From NCBI RefSeq assembly GCF_900108175.1, contig NZ_FNVO01000001.1:523499-587498 (forward strand): DNA of 64,000 nucleotides, given 5' to 3'. Positions 1 through 8,351 of the stretch are shown here, piece after piece. The position numbers and the translations under genes are program-made. Origin of the DNA: Thermomonospora echinospora (GTDB lineage: Bacteria > Actinomycetota > Actinomycetes > Streptosporangiales > Streptosporangiaceae). The stretch's first letter is position 1, and each line of letters begins with the position of its first letter. Under the pieces are notes generated by a model. The model saw only the letters and a list, made by a program, of their open reading frames with translations, was not told where the DNA came from and searched no databases.

Positions 1-485
1 TCTGGGTTCAGGAGGTGCTGCTGGCGGCGGGTTCGTGCCTCGGTCATGCGTTCGGGGCGGTAGTCGACCGGACCGGCCGCGAGGTCCAGTTCGATGAGGG
101 CGGCGATCAGCTCGGGGGTCTGTAGAACGGCCGGGATGCCGGTCTGGTTGTAGCTGCGGATCGTCTTGGCCCCTGACTCCAGGTCGGCGTACAGGCGCTG
201 GCGGTCGCCCATCGCGTTGCCGAACCTGTCCCACCAGCTCTTGCGGGCGGCCGAGTGGGCGAGCTTGAAGAGTCTGTCGTAGCGCCGGCCGGTCACCTCC
301 AGGGCCTGCAGGATGGTGACGACCTCGGCCAGGTCCGGCCGGATCTGGGCGTTCTCCAGCTTGGAGATCTTGGGGCGGGACTGGAAGACCAGCCGCGCCA
401 GTTCGTCGGTGGTCAGGTCGCGTTCCTCGCGCAGCTTGCGCAACTCCACGGCGAGGCGGCGGCGTCGGACGTAGGGACTGGTCAT
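1..485 (-). CDS. XRE-family regulator with DUF5753, 3' end beyond window
   Basis: The first 161 codons of a DNA-binding regulator are visible; the gene runs off the left edge. The product begins MTSPYVRRRRLAVELRKLRE, with a helix-turn-helix of XRE type at about residues 12-65 (TTDELARLVFQSRPKISKLE) and the start of a DUF5753-like region after residue 85 (WWDRFGNAMG, YNQTGIPAVLQTPELIAAL). The ATG at 485 is preceded by GGGAGGT at good spacing. Actinomycetes typically encode such proteins near a small partner and a SpoIIAB/RsbW-type ATP-binding protein; one lies at 3225-3650. Targets are unknown. The repeats at 626-685 upstream are candidate operators (inference). Confidence 0.88.
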   Translation of the reverse strand, partial: MTSPYVRRRRLAVELRKLREERDLTTDELARLVFQSRPKISKLENAQIRPDLAEVVTILQALEVTGRRYDRLFKLAHSAARKSWWDRFGNAMGDRQRLYADLESGAKTIRSYNQTGIPAVLQTPELIAALIELDLAAGPVDYRPERMTEARTRRQQHLLNP

Positions 486-1247
486 CGGCGACCTCCCAGG
501 GGGCTTCGGCGCGAACGAGCGCGCTGACCACGCCCGATCACGTTCAGTTGACAACGGCAACGCTATGCACGCGCCCACCGCCCGAACCGCCGAATGGCCT
601 GATCCGGACACCCCCACCCGAAATCCGAACGTCCCTCTCCCGAACGTCCCTCTCCCGAACGTTCGGCTCCCGAACGTTCACGACCGTGACCGCACGACCC
701 GACCGCCACTCCAGCGCGCCGGGCCGCCCCGCCCCTTCACTTTTCGCTTCTTCCGCGCCCCCAGAGCGGAAGCCGCCCCATCTCCCAAACCCGCCCCGCC
801 ACCACGGCACGCTTCCGCCTCGCCGATGCCCTTCCTCGGAGCGTTTTCACCGCACGGTGTCCATGTCCGCCTGTTCTCCGGGCTCAACAGCGCCACCGGC
901 CCTTACGTTCACGCCGCCCCAGGCCCTCGCGTCAGTGCCTTTCCCCGACGTGCCCCTGCCTTAGGCACTCCCGCCCCACGCTGACGGCTTCCTCCCCGCC
1001 GCGCCCCCATCCCAGGACACCCAGGTCTGCCCGTTCCCCGCCCGGCCCAACGATGCGACCTGGCCGCCACACCGGTCCAGGCTCTCCGCACAGACACCTT
1101 TCTCCCCGGCGAGTCAGTCCTGGACACCCACGTTTCCCAGGCCCGCCCGGCCCAGGTGCCGCCTCACCGACCACGCGCCTTTCCAGATCGCCCCTCGGCA
1201 GGATCGAGCCGCCGACCGCTTCCCCGGCCCCCGCACGATGGCCGATC
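486..1247. other. Gene-poor stretch with repeats
   Basis: No convincing gene was found. Reading frames here are proline- and arginine-rich and look like chance open frames of GC-rich DNA. The notable content is the 15-bp tandem repeat at 626-685. The first part presumably carries the promoter of the XRE gene at 485. Confidence 0.5.
626..685. repeat. Four tandem 15-bp units with AACGT core
   Basis: Four consecutive 15-base units begin at 626, 641, 656 and 671. Units 1 and 2 are identical (CGAACGTCCCTCTCC). Units 3 and 4 diverge to CGAACGTTCGGCTCC and CGAACGTTCACGACC. A perfect 12-bp palindrome CCGAACGTTCGG lies at 655-666. Position upstream of the XRE gene suggests a regulator-binding array (inference). 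Confidence 0.7.
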
Positions 1248-1724
1248 TCACCCCGGCCTCCGCTCTTTCCCCTGCTGCCGGGCCACCTTCTCCTTATACC
1301 GCCGAATCTTCTCTTCGAGCTGCTCGCGGCGTTCCCGCTCCTCACATTCACGAGCCCACATCCAGTGGCCCTGCAAGGTCTCGTACAACTCCGTGCCCAT
1401 CGCGGCCTTCTTGCCGAAGGCGTTGAAGAGGCTCCTCTCCGCCTGCCCGTAAAGTCTGAGGACACCGGAGACATCGCCCCCGGCCCGGGCCTCCTCCATC
1501 TGAACAGCGATGCGTTGCGCCTCGGCGAGGAACCTGGCCCGGTTCGCGGCCTTCTCCTCAGGCGACGGCTTGTTCTTCGCCTTCCCGGCTGCGGACTTCG
1601 CCTTGGCGCGTTTGTTCGCCCGCGCGATGAGCTTCTCCTCGTTGGTCGGAAGCCGAACCCGCCTGCTGCCGATATAACGCGAGTGGTTGAGCCCGTAGTT
1701 CACAACGACGCGCATTAACAACAC
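1248..1724 (-). CDS. Charged coiled-coil-like hypothetical protein
   Basis: A 158-residue protein rich in Lys, Arg, Glu and Ala with long predicted helices. The stretch from about residue 28 to 75 (NEEKLIARANKRAKAKSAAG and following) and the C-terminal 40 residues (EERERREQLEEKIRRYKEKV) look like amphipathic or coiled-coil helices. No signal peptide, membrane segment or enzymatic motif is visible. The first in-frame start is GTG at 1724, with GGAGGGG 13 bases upstream; an ATG follows at 1715, so the true start may be either. I do not recognise the family. Composition and codon pattern look genuinely coding, unlike the proline-rich opposite frame. Confidence 0.6.
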   Translation of the reverse strand: MLLMRVVVNYGLNHSRYIGSRRVRLPTNEEKLIARANKRAKAKSAAGKAKNKPSPEEKAANRARFLAEAQRIAVQMEEARAGGDVSGVLRLYGQAERSLFNAFGKKAAMGTELYETLQGHWMWARECEERERREQLEEKIRRYKEKVARQQGKERRPG

Positions 1725-1952
1725 GCCGCCCGCTGCCCCTCCGAGGTCCTGTTCCCAGGCACCTCGACCCGGCCCGTCCTATGCACCGGCGACCGGCCGC
1801 TTCACCGGGGGGGCGGACATCGGGCTTCCGGACGTTCGCGCCTACGCGACGAGAACCGGCCGCCGTTGGGCCGGTGCCGCGGTATGAGCGCCTGACCTCA
1901 GAGAGCAGAGGACGTCCAGCGTGCTCCAACGACACATCTGGGGAGAGCCGAG

Positions 1953-2183
1953 ATGTTAACGTCGAGTGATATGAGCGAGCATGAAGATCAAAGGCCGGAT
2001 TCTGCTCCCTCTCCCAGGGCAATACGTCCTGGGCGGCGGCGCGAGATCGACACCCCATCGTCGGAACTGCACGATCTGCCGGAAGACTGCACATGCTCGG
2101 CCGAATACGGCCAGACGCACATCGAGCCGTGCAAGTACTCCGGCCTGCGAGGCGGGTACGAGAACGACGACGACCCGGCATGA
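1953..2183 (+). CDS. Small acidic hypothetical protein
   Basis: A 76-residue protein starting MLTSSDMSEHEDQRPDSA. The start at 1953 is favoured by GGGGAGAG ending six bases upstream; a second ATG at 1971 is possible. The C-terminal half has two cysteines two residues apart and a third further on (EDCTCSAEYGQTHIEPCKYS), which could bind metal, though only three cysteines are present. It ends in an acidic tail. It is convergent with the membrane protein at 2235-2918. No family recognised. Confidence 0.45.
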   Translation: MLTSSDMSEHEDQRPDSAPSPRAIRPGRRREIDTPSSELHDLPEDCTCSAEYGQTHIEPCKYSGLRGGYENDDDPA

Positions 2184-2234
2184 TGCGGCTTTCTGCGCCC
2201 AGGAACGCCCCACGAAGGGCGGCGTGCCGCATGG

Positions 2235-2918
2235 TCAGGGCTTGAACGGATCCCGGTCCGGGGCGTAGGGCCACACCTCGGGCGGCGGATCGACATAGTG
2301 GGGCCTGCGGACCCACTCCGCGAGGCGTCTGAGGCCCAGGACTCGGCACCTGCCATTCGGTGACATGAGGGCCGCGAGCGACCAGATGATCTCGGCCAGT
2401 GCCGCGAGCCAGGCCAGCACCGCCGGCACCCATCGGTACACCGACGGGTCGTCGGGGACCAGCGCCACCCCGATGCCCAGCCACAGCAGGACGATCCCCG
2501 CCGAGTAGGCGTACCGGGTCGCGTCGTCCCAGCGCCGGTAATGGGCGGCCGCGCGCCACTGGGTCTCGCGCACCCTGCGCCACCGGTCCTCCGGCTTCAG
2601 CATCGGCCACCACTCGGCCAGCTCCGCGGGCGTCACCACATGCGCCCGCGCCCAGAATCCCAGCTGGACGGCCGCGATCAGCGCGATCGCGGAGAGCACC
2701 AGCAGCGTCAGCGCCAAGCTCGGCCAGGCCAGGGAACTCGGCTGCTGCACGATCACCCCGATGACGGTGACCGCCGCCGCGGCCAGCAGCGGCGCGGCGA
2801 TTCCGGACAGCGACTCCAGCGCCCGCGCGGGGCCGTGGCTGCCACCGGCCGGAATGTCGAAAGAGGGGCCGGGCGTGCTCTCCGGCCGGTCGGGATCGTC
2901 GTCCCTCTGAGCGCCCAT
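2235..2918 (-). CDS. Four-helix membrane protein, function unknown
   Basis: A 227-residue integral membrane protein. After an acidic, proline-rich N-terminus of about 35 residues there are four hydrophobic segments at roughly 38-57, 62-86, 132-152 and 158-180. Between segments 2 and 3 lies a Trp/Arg-rich cytosolic-type loop (PEDRWRRVRETQWRAAAHYR). The C-terminus is basic then proline-rich. The ATG at 2918 was chosen; a GTG at 2957 in frame would add 13 unlikely residues. No ribosome binding site is clear. No family recognised; the hydrophobic pattern makes a real gene very likely. Confidence 0.75.
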   Translation of the reverse strand: MGAQRDDDPDRPESTPGPSFDIPAGGSHGPARALESLSGIAAPLLAAAAVTVIGVIVQQPSSLAWPSLALTLLVLSAIALIAAVQLGFWARAHVVTPAELAEWWPMLKPEDRWRRVRETQWRAAAHYRRWDDATRYAYSAGIVLLWLGIGVALVPDDPSVYRWVPAVLAWLAALAEIIWSLAALMSPNGRCRVLGLRRLAEWVRRPHYVDPPPEVWPYAPDRDPFKP

Positions 2919-3073
2919 GAATTCAGCATGCGGCACCCGTCGTGCCGTGGCGAGCACTTTCGGCGACGCGGGCCACGGGGGAGACCATCCGTGCGGCGCA
3001 TGTCATGAGCGCCGGACCCGACGGCACCCGGGAGAGCCTCCCGATCCCCGCCGCCACGGAACATCCGGCTCCT

Positions 3074-3091
3074 GAACGTTCACGACCGTGA
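3074..3091. repeat. Second copy of 18-bp element found at 672-689
   Basis: The 18 bases GAACGTTCACGACCGTGA occur here and at 672-689; similarity extends to GGCTCC before and GCACGA after the element. This copy overlaps a palindrome TGAACGTTCA (3073-3082) and lies about 135 bp upstream of the ATP-binding gene. The copies sit upstream of two regulators that often work together, so a shared operator is plausible. Confidence 0.65.
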
Positions 3092-3224
3092 ATGCACGAA
3101 TCGGCCGTCCAGCCTGCCTGAGCCGCGCGGTTCCCCTTTACTCAATGTCACCGCGTGTGAACATAAGGCCACCGCGCAGGTGGTACCCACCGCCCCCTAC
3201 GACACCAGGCTCCGCGAGGTGCAC

Positions 3225-3650
3225 ATGATGACGACGCTTCACGCCGCCCCGGCCCAGGCTTCGCTGTACTGGCGGCGCACCTTCCCCGGCGACACCCGGC
3301 AGGCCGGGGCCGCCCGCCGCTTCGTGTCCTGCCTGCTGGACGGCCGTCCCTGCCTGGACGAAGTGGTCCTCGCCGTCGACGAACTGGTCGTCAACGCCCT
3401 GCGCCACACCAAGTCCGGCCAGCACGGCGGCTCGTTCACCGTCGAGGTCCACGCCGCCGCCGGCACGGTCACCGTCGCGGTCACCGACCAGGGCGGCCCC
3501 GCCGAGCCCGCCGCCCGCGACGCCGCCGACACCGACGAGTCGGGCCGCGGCCTGCGCACCGTCTCCCTGACCGCCGCAAGCTGGGGCTGGCACGGCAACG
3601 AGGGCGGCCGCACCGTCACCGCCGTTTTCACCGGCGAGCGGTCCGCATGA
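3225..3650 (+). CDS. ATP-binding protein, SpoIIAB/RsbW (HATPase_c_2) type
   Basis: A 141-residue protein with a GHKL ATPase fold typical of actinomycete anti-sigma-factor-like kinases. The N box is visible as LAVDELVVNALRHT (Glu and Asn for ATP/Mg binding, about residues 51-64), followed by VAVTDQGG (G1 box) and a degenerate SGRGLRTV glycine-rich G2 box. Such proteins bind or phosphorylate anti-sigma antagonists, or act as partners in regulatory systems with DUF397/DUF5753 proteins. The ATG at 3225 has GAGGT just upstream; a GTG in frame at 3180 is less likely. The stop overlaps the next gene by four bases (ATGA), so the two are coupled. Confidence 0.85.
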   Translation: MMTTLHAAPAQASLYWRRTFPGDTRQAGAARRFVSCLLDGRPCLDEVVLAVDELVVNALRHTKSGQHGGSFTVEVHAAAGTVTVAVTDQGGPAEPAARDAADTDESGRGLRTVSLTAASWGWHGNEGGRTVTAVFTGERSA

Positions 3651-4225
3651 CCCCCGCCCACCACGACCCGTACGGCCGGCCGGCCCCGCAGATCCACTCC
3701 GCCCTCGCCGCCGCCCTGCGCGCCGACCAGGCCGCCATAGCCGCCGCCGTCACCAAGACCATCGGCGGCGACCTGGACCCGCACTCCCGCGAGTTCGTCC
3801 GCAGCGCCCGCCGCCTCGTCCTGGCCTGCGCCACCGCCCTCGTCTCCGTCCTGGAATTCCACCGCCCGGCTCCGCACCCCTCCGGCCGCGCCGTCTGCCG
3901 GGCCTGCCACACCGCGCACTGCCCCACCCTGCGGCGCATCGCCGAGGTCCTCACCACCCACGACGTCCATCCCGCCCCCATCGACCGCACCGAAGCCTGG
4001 CGCCGGGCCGACGCCCATCTCTCCCAAGGCCGCCGCCATGTCGCCATCGAGATCCAGGAGTTCCCCCACGGCTTCGTGGCCTGGCCCGCCTACGGCCCCG
4101 CCGACTCCCTCCTCGTCATCGACGGCCACACCGGCCACCTGACCCGCTGGCCCCGCCTGCCCTTGGAAACCCTCACCCGCGAGTACCACGCCTACCTGAC
4201 CGCCCATCCCACCCCCGGACGCTGA
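3647..4225 (+). CDS. Hypothetical protein coupled to ATP-binding protein
   Basis: A 192-residue protein starting inside the stop of the preceding gene. The middle has CRACHTAHC (residues about 85-93), a possible metal site. The C-terminal 60 residues (FVAWPAYGPADSLLVIDGHT, then LTRWPRLP and a Tyr near the end) resemble small immunity-type domains that carry a VIDxxTG/WP pattern, but this assignment is tentative. A truncated homolog of its N-terminus (HSALTDALRR versus HSALAAALRA) is present after the defense island at 14796-14870. Function unknown, possibly a partner of the ATPase. Confidence 0.65.
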   Translation: MTPAHHDPYGRPAPQIHSALAAALRADQAAIAAAVTKTIGGDLDPHSREFVRSARRLVLACATALVSVLEFHRPAPHPSGRAVCRACHTAHCPTLRRIAEVLTTHDVHPAPIDRTEAWRRADAHLSQGRRHVAIEIQEFPHGFVAWPAYGPADSLLVIDGHTGHLTRWPRLPLETLTREYHAYLTAHPTPGR

Positions 4226-4417
4226 GCCACCGCCACACCGACGGCACGCTCTGCACCGACCCCGTCCCCGGCGGCCGTCCACCTGTGGGGACATCAGGCC
4301 GACGGCTGGGACGTCCGGCAGCACAACGGCGTCAGGCTCGCCGACCTCCGCGCTCGCCTCAAGTGACCCTTTCCTGAGCCGTGGCGCACTGGGCTCGGTC
4401 ACCCCGGGTGGCCGGGC

Positions 4418-6073
4418 TCAGTCGGTGTCGATGTCCGCCTCGCCCACGATCGGGTCGGCGACGAGCCCGAAGCGCGCCATGAAGGCCCGTTCGCGTTCGG
4501 CCAGCGCCTTCTGACGGATCTCGATGAAACCCTCCTCATCGCCTGCGGCGAGCCGCGCCAGGGCCTCTTCGGGGATGCCGTGGCCAGCCAGAACGCTCTG
4601 ACGGAGATGGGAGGGCAGGGAGGTCAGGGTCCTGCGCACCGAGATGCGCGGTGCGGTGGGCATGATCAGCCGGTTGGCGGGACTGGACGCGGCGGTGAGG
4701 CCGGGCCTGACGACGACGTGCCGGTAGGCGCTCGTGGCGCCGCGCGCCAGGATGTCCACGGGCGAGATCGGCTCACCGTCGCCGTCCCGCCGGTGGGGGA
4801 ACTCCTGCAGTTCCCAGATGACGAACGCCCGGACCCTGGCGCTGCGCAGATCGAACCGGTTGGGGAAGGGGCGCGCCCGTGCCCCCTCCGGGATCACCGT
4901 CCCGGAACCCGCGGCGAACCGCCTCATCTCCTGGATGGCCTGCCGGATCTGGGTGCTGTTGGCCCCCGCGAAGTGCCCCGACCACGAGGTCACCCAGAAC
5001 CACCGCATCAGCTCGGCCGTCTGATGATCGTTCGGCGTCGGACAGTGACTGAAGAACGTGGTCAGCAGCATCAACTGCGCGTCATAGGGGATCAGCCGGG
5101 CCAGCGGTACCCCCACCACGTCCCGCAGGAACACCACGGCGCGGTACAGGGCCTCCTCGGTGTCGTCGATCGCCTCCTGCAGGCTGTCCTGCACCCGCTT
5201 GGACAACGCGTCCCACCGGGCGTCCTGAACGTTGTCCTCACCGGAGACCGCCAGCACCGCCCGGAAGACGGCATCGGAGGAGACCTCGCCGAAACCCGTG
5301 TCCGCGACCTGTTCCACGATCATTTCAAGCCGTTGCGCCAGAGTCTCCCCGTCGGCCCGGTAGGTGAGCGCCGAGACCATCTGAGCGGGCTTCATCGGCT
5401 GACCGGTGCTGTTGACGCGGGAGAACACCTCGACCGCCTCCGCCAGCGACCCGCCGACCAGCCGCACCACCGCGATCTTGTACGACCTGATCCGCTGCGC
5501 GACGATCTCCGCCTCCCGGATCAGGCCATCGACGTCCATGCCCGCCGCCCGCTCGGACAGCTCACGGGCGTACGCCAGGAAGTCCCGCGTCCGCAGCACC
5601 GAACGCAGCGGCAGGTAGTTCGGCGGGGGCGGGCCGGCCTTCTTCCAGTGCCGGTAGCGGTTGAACCCGTCCTCCACCTCGCCCAGCACGCGGTACGTCC
5701 ACCACATCCAGTCGTTCTGCTCGGTCGAACGCCTGGCGTCCGCGGGCCTGCGCAACGTGGCGTACAGGGCGGACAGCCGCTGGTGGCCGTCGAGCACATA
5801 GGCCACGGAGCGACCCTCCTCCGGCCGGGGAACCGGGAGATCGCCGATGACGTCCAGGGAGGCGAGCTCCTCGGGGGTCTCCCAGATGAGCAGACTGCCG
5901 ATGGGGTAACCGCGCTCGATGCTGTCGAACAGGTTGAGTATCTGCTCCGGACGCCAGACGAAGGGCCGCTGGAACATGGGCACCCTCAACTCGCCATGGG
6001 CGATGGGGTCGAGGACCTGCTCCATGAGCATGACCTCGGGCCTGACGTCGATCTCGTACTGGTCAGCGGCCAT
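4418..6073 (-). CDS. DUF262 protein (GmrS/BrxU-like nuclease family)
   Basis: A 551-residue protein with the two hallmark DUF262 motifs: VPMFQRPFVW (residues 31-40) and the ParB/Srx-like LDGHQRLSAL (94-103). In this superfamily the DGQQR-type motif supports nucleotide hydrolysis in GmrS, BrxU, SspE and related phage-defense proteins. Here the first Gln is His (DGHQR). I see no C-terminal DUF1524/HNH nuclease domain; the C-terminal 150 residues carry no obvious HxxN/HNH, so nuclease activity would need another protein. It is the last gene of a three-gene minus-strand operon, nine bases after the TOPRIM gene. Role in antiphage defense is inferred from family and neighbours. Confidence 0.88.
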   Translation of the reverse strand: MAADQYEIDVRPEVMLMEQVLDPIAHGELRVPMFQRPFVWRPEQILNLFDSIERGYPIGSLLIWETPEELASLDVIGDLPVPRPEEGRSVAYVLDGHQRLSALYATLRRPADARRSTEQNDWMWWTYRVLGEVEDGFNRYRHWKKAGPPPPNYLPLRSVLRTRDFLAYARELSERAAGMDVDGLIREAEIVAQRIRSYKIAVVRLVGGSLAEAVEVFSRVNSTGQPMKPAQMVSALTYRADGETLAQRLEMIVEQVADTGFGEVSSDAVFRAVLAVSGEDNVQDARWDALSKRVQDSLQEAIDDTEEALYRAVVFLRDVVGVPLARLIPYDAQLMLLTTFFSHCPTPNDHQTAELMRWFWVTSWSGHFAGANSTQIRQAIQEMRRFAAGSGTVIPEGARARPFPNRFDLRSARVRAFVIWELQEFPHRRDGDGEPISPVDILARGATSAYRHVVVRPGLTAASSPANRLIMPTAPRISVRRTLTSLPSHLRQSVLAGHGIPEEALARLAAGDEEGFIEIRQKALAERERAFMARFGLVADPIVGEADIDTD

Positions 6074-6082
6074 GGTCCATCC

Positions 6083-7030
6083 CTATACGATCTCGCGGAT
6101 CATCGCGAGCATGGCCCGGAGCTCGCCCGGGACGTCCGGCCCCACGTCCCTGCGGAAGTCCTCCTCGGTCAGGGCGTCCGCGTGGTTCAGCAGACACCTG
6201 ATCACGTTCGGGCCGAAGCCTCTCCCCAGGTCCTTGCGAAGCTCGGGATCGAGCTTGCCGAACAGCGCGTGCTGCCGTGGGTGGACCTTGCTCCTCTTGC
6301 CGAAGCCGTTCTTCATGTCGAAATGGGCGCGCTGCTCCTTGCTGAGCCGGGCCAGGGCCTTCACGCGTGCCGGATCGTCCTGCTGAGAGGGCAGCCTGTA
6401 CAGGCACTTGTCCGGGATGTAGTTCTCTATCTCCCGAAGCCGCAGCACATGCACCCTGACGTTCTTGGCGCGCAGCTCGGAGATCTTCGTCTCGTGCTTG
6501 GGTGGATCGTCCGGCATCTCGCGGTCGCTGTCCACGACCACGGCCACCCGGGGAAGCCGGGCGAACTCCTTCCGCTTCTCCTCGGCCCGGCGGAAGGCGC
6601 CGCCGGCGCCGCCGCCGTGGTCGATGACGAGCCAGCCTCTGTCGACGGCCCGGAGGACGTCGGCGGCGTCGAACACCCTGGCGATCACCTTGAGGAAACC
6701 ACCGTCCGTGGCGTCGTCCTCGACCATGACCACCGCGGACTTGCGGAGGTCGGCCACGTGCTCCTTGATGTCGTCCGGCGCCAGGCGCACCGGCTCCGGG
6801 TCGGACGGGGTGCGGTAGGCGGTGTGACGGAGGGCGGCCTGCTCGGCGAGGAGCTTGTAGGCCGGTGCGAGCACGGGCACATGCCGGTCGACGAAGACCT
6901 TCACGGCATCGACCAGCAGCGGGCCGATGGCCCACTCGTGCCGTCCTTCCTTGAAGTAACGGAGGAGGAGCACGACGTCTTCGGCATGTGCGTCCGTCTC
7001 CAGGACCGCCGCCGTCAGCTCAACGCGCAT
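6083..7030 (-). CDS. TOPRIM/DUF4435 protein (PARIS AriB-like)
   Basis: A 315-residue protein with a TOPRIM-type core: the acidic turn VVMVEDDATDGGFL (about residues 100-113, Glu104) and the metal-binding VVVDSDRE (164-171, Asp167 and Asp169). The REIENYIPD motif (199-207) is characteristic of DUF4435/RloB-type OLD-family proteins. In PARIS, a DUF4435 TOPRIM protein (AriB) is released by an ATPase (AriA) on sensing a phage protein and attacks tRNA; in OLD and Gabija it is a DNA nuclease. Its start overlaps the ATPase stop by 11 bases, so they are translationally coupled. The N-terminal 90 residues are helical and of unknown role. Confidence 0.82.
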   Translation of the reverse strand: MRVELTAAVLETDAHAEDVVLLLRYFKEGRHEWAIGPLLVDAVKVFVDRHVPVLAPAYKLLAEQAALRHTAYRTPSDPEPVRLAPDDIKEHVADLRKSAVVMVEDDATDGGFLKVIARVFDAADVLRAVDRGWLVIDHGGGAGGAFRRAEEKRKEFARLPRVAVVVDSDREMPDDPPKHETKISELRAKNVRVHVLRLREIENYIPDKCLYRLPSQQDDPARVKALARLSKEQRAHFDMKNGFGKRSKVHPRQHALFGKLDPELRKDLGRGFGPNVIRCLLNHADALTEEDFRRDVGPDVPGELRAMLAMIREIV

Positions 7031-8267
7031 CGGCGTCCAGCCGCTCCTGCTGCGCTTCGGCCAGGGCTCGGACCTCCTCGAAGTTCTCGGCGAAGATGCC
7101 CTCGGGCCAGTAGCTCACGTTGCCGAAATCATCGACGTCGATCCGGTCGGCGTGCGACGACTCGCCATCGCTGTCGACGAAGTAGAGCGCGAGCTGGTCG
7201 GCGCGCAGCTTCCCCTCGGCGACCCGGCGGCGCAGCCGCAGCAGAAAGGTCTCGCTGTGCGTCTCGATCAGGAACCGAACGTGGTAGGCGTGACGGATCG
7301 CCGTGACGTACAGATCGGCCAGCGCCGCCTGGGCGGAAGGGTGCATGTGAAGCTCAGGCTCTTCGACGATTTCCAGAACAGATCTCTGGGGCGGATGCAG
7401 CGCATCCTGCGCTCGCTGGACCAGGATGGGGAGCACTTGGGCGACTCCTGTGCCGGAGTCGGTCGCCGGAACCCACAGCCCTCGTGTGGTAGTGGACTTC
7501 AAACCGACCGAGTAGGCGTCGTAGCGCGGGACGACCTCGAGTTCCCAGCCGGGAAGATGCTCGTCAAGGTACTCATTGACCTTGTCGATGAGCCGCCCGC
7601 CTCGCCGGATATGGTCATGGATGAGGATCTCGGCGGTGCGGCTGCCGAACTCGTCCTGCACGGGCGGTCTGGCCGACGGCCGGGTCAACCGGGAGGGCCG
7701 GGTACGGAACGGGCCGAGGTGACGGATCTCATCGATGTTGGCGACAATCGACCGCAGATGGACCGGCCAGCTGAGACGTGGTGGTATCAGGCCCGTGAAC
7801 GAGGTGTCCATCCGTTCGTCCCATCCATGGGCGGGGCTCTGAACTCGGTAGGGACGCTCATCTGATTCGTTGACGTCTTCCACGTCCAGCCAGTCGAGGG
7901 AGACCCACCCGTCCGGATCCTCGTACTTCCACTTGCTGACGATCTGGGTCTGCCACTCGGCGATGTTCTGGACGGTCGCCGAAAGCTGCCATGAGCCTTC
8001 GAGATGCAGCTCGATTCCGATGCTGCCGTGTTCCAGCCGTTTATGTATGAGATCGATGAAGTCCGGTGCCCCGTCCCCGAGTTGTAGCAGGTCGAGTGGG
8101 GCAGGTGAGTCGTTGTCGAAGCCGGTGGCGATCACCAGCGGTGCGCGCACCAGAGCGCTCTTTCCGGAGTTGTTCTTTCCCAGCACCACGGTGATCGGAC
8201 GGAGCTCCAGTTCCTGCCGCTCGGCGAAGCAGCGATAGTTGGTGAGCGCCAGTCGTCGCAGGGCCAT
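7020..8267 (-). CDS. AAA/ABC-type ATPase with DUF3696-like tail (PARIS AriA-like)
   Basis: A 415-residue ATPase of the OLD/RecF-like group. Visible are Walker A GKNNSGKS (30-37), an ABC-like signature DSGTGV (270-275), Walker B VLEIVEEPE (297-305) with the following LHMHP, and the H-loop ETHSE (His337). The end (SYWPEGIFAENFEE) resembles DUF3696. The TOPRIM part of classical OLD proteins is missing but supplied by the coupled next gene. The ATG at 8267 has AGGGTGA upstream. It is divergent from drmA, with 84 bp between starts. Base composition is visibly less GC-rich than in flanking metabolic genes, which fits transfer. Confidence 0.88.
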   Translation of the reverse strand: MALRRLALTNYRCFAERQELELRPITVVLGKNNSGKSALVRAPLVIATGFDNDSPAPLDLLQLGDGAPDFIDLIHKRLEHGSIGIELHLEGSWQLSATVQNIAEWQTQIVSKWKYEDPDGWVSLDWLDVEDVNESDERPYRVQSPAHGWDERMDTSFTGLIPPRLSWPVHLRSIVANIDEIRHLGPFRTRPSRLTRPSARPPVQDEFGSRTAEILIHDHIRRGGRLIDKVNEYLDEHLPGWELEVVPRYDAYSVGLKSTTTRGLWVPATDSGTGVAQVLPILVQRAQDALHPPQRSVLEIVEEPELHMHPSAQAALADLYVTAIRHAYHVRFLIETHSETFLLRLRRRVAEGKLRADQLALYFVDSDGESSHADRIDVDDFGNVSYWPEGIFAENFEEVRALAEAQQERLDADAR

Positions 8268-8351
8268 GCGGTCACCCTAGTGCGCACGCTCCCGGCTCAG
8301 GGTGAGGTTTCGCGTCTCGCGATGTCGTACGGGTTGCCTAAAGTTCTGCTC
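8268..8351. promoter_or_regulatory. Divergent promoter region between ATPase and drmA
   Basis: Only 84 bp separate the two divergent starts, so promoters for both defense operons must lie here or inside the genes. On the plus strand TAAAGT (8339-8344) fits a -10 box and ends seven bases before the drmA ATG, which has no Shine-Dalgarno sequence; a leaderless drmA mRNA is possible. No clear -35 box is seen. Confidence 0.4.

Noticed and set aside
626-685. CRISPR-like array
   Set aside because: The 15-bp units are directly adjacent without spacers, so this is a tandem repeat and not a CRISPR array. No cas genes are present.
4229-4366. Possible eroded small gene after the 3647-4225 gene
   Set aside because: Two short protein-like pieces (RHTDGTLCTDP and GWDVRQHNGVRLADLRARLK) lie in different frames. 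Suggestive of a broken gene, but too short to assign.
4580-7306. 908-codon open frame on the plus strand across the DUF262 and TOPRIM genes
   Set aside because: It is antisense to genes with clear family motifs, and its translation is rich in Arg, Gly, Pro, His and Val without any recognisable domain.
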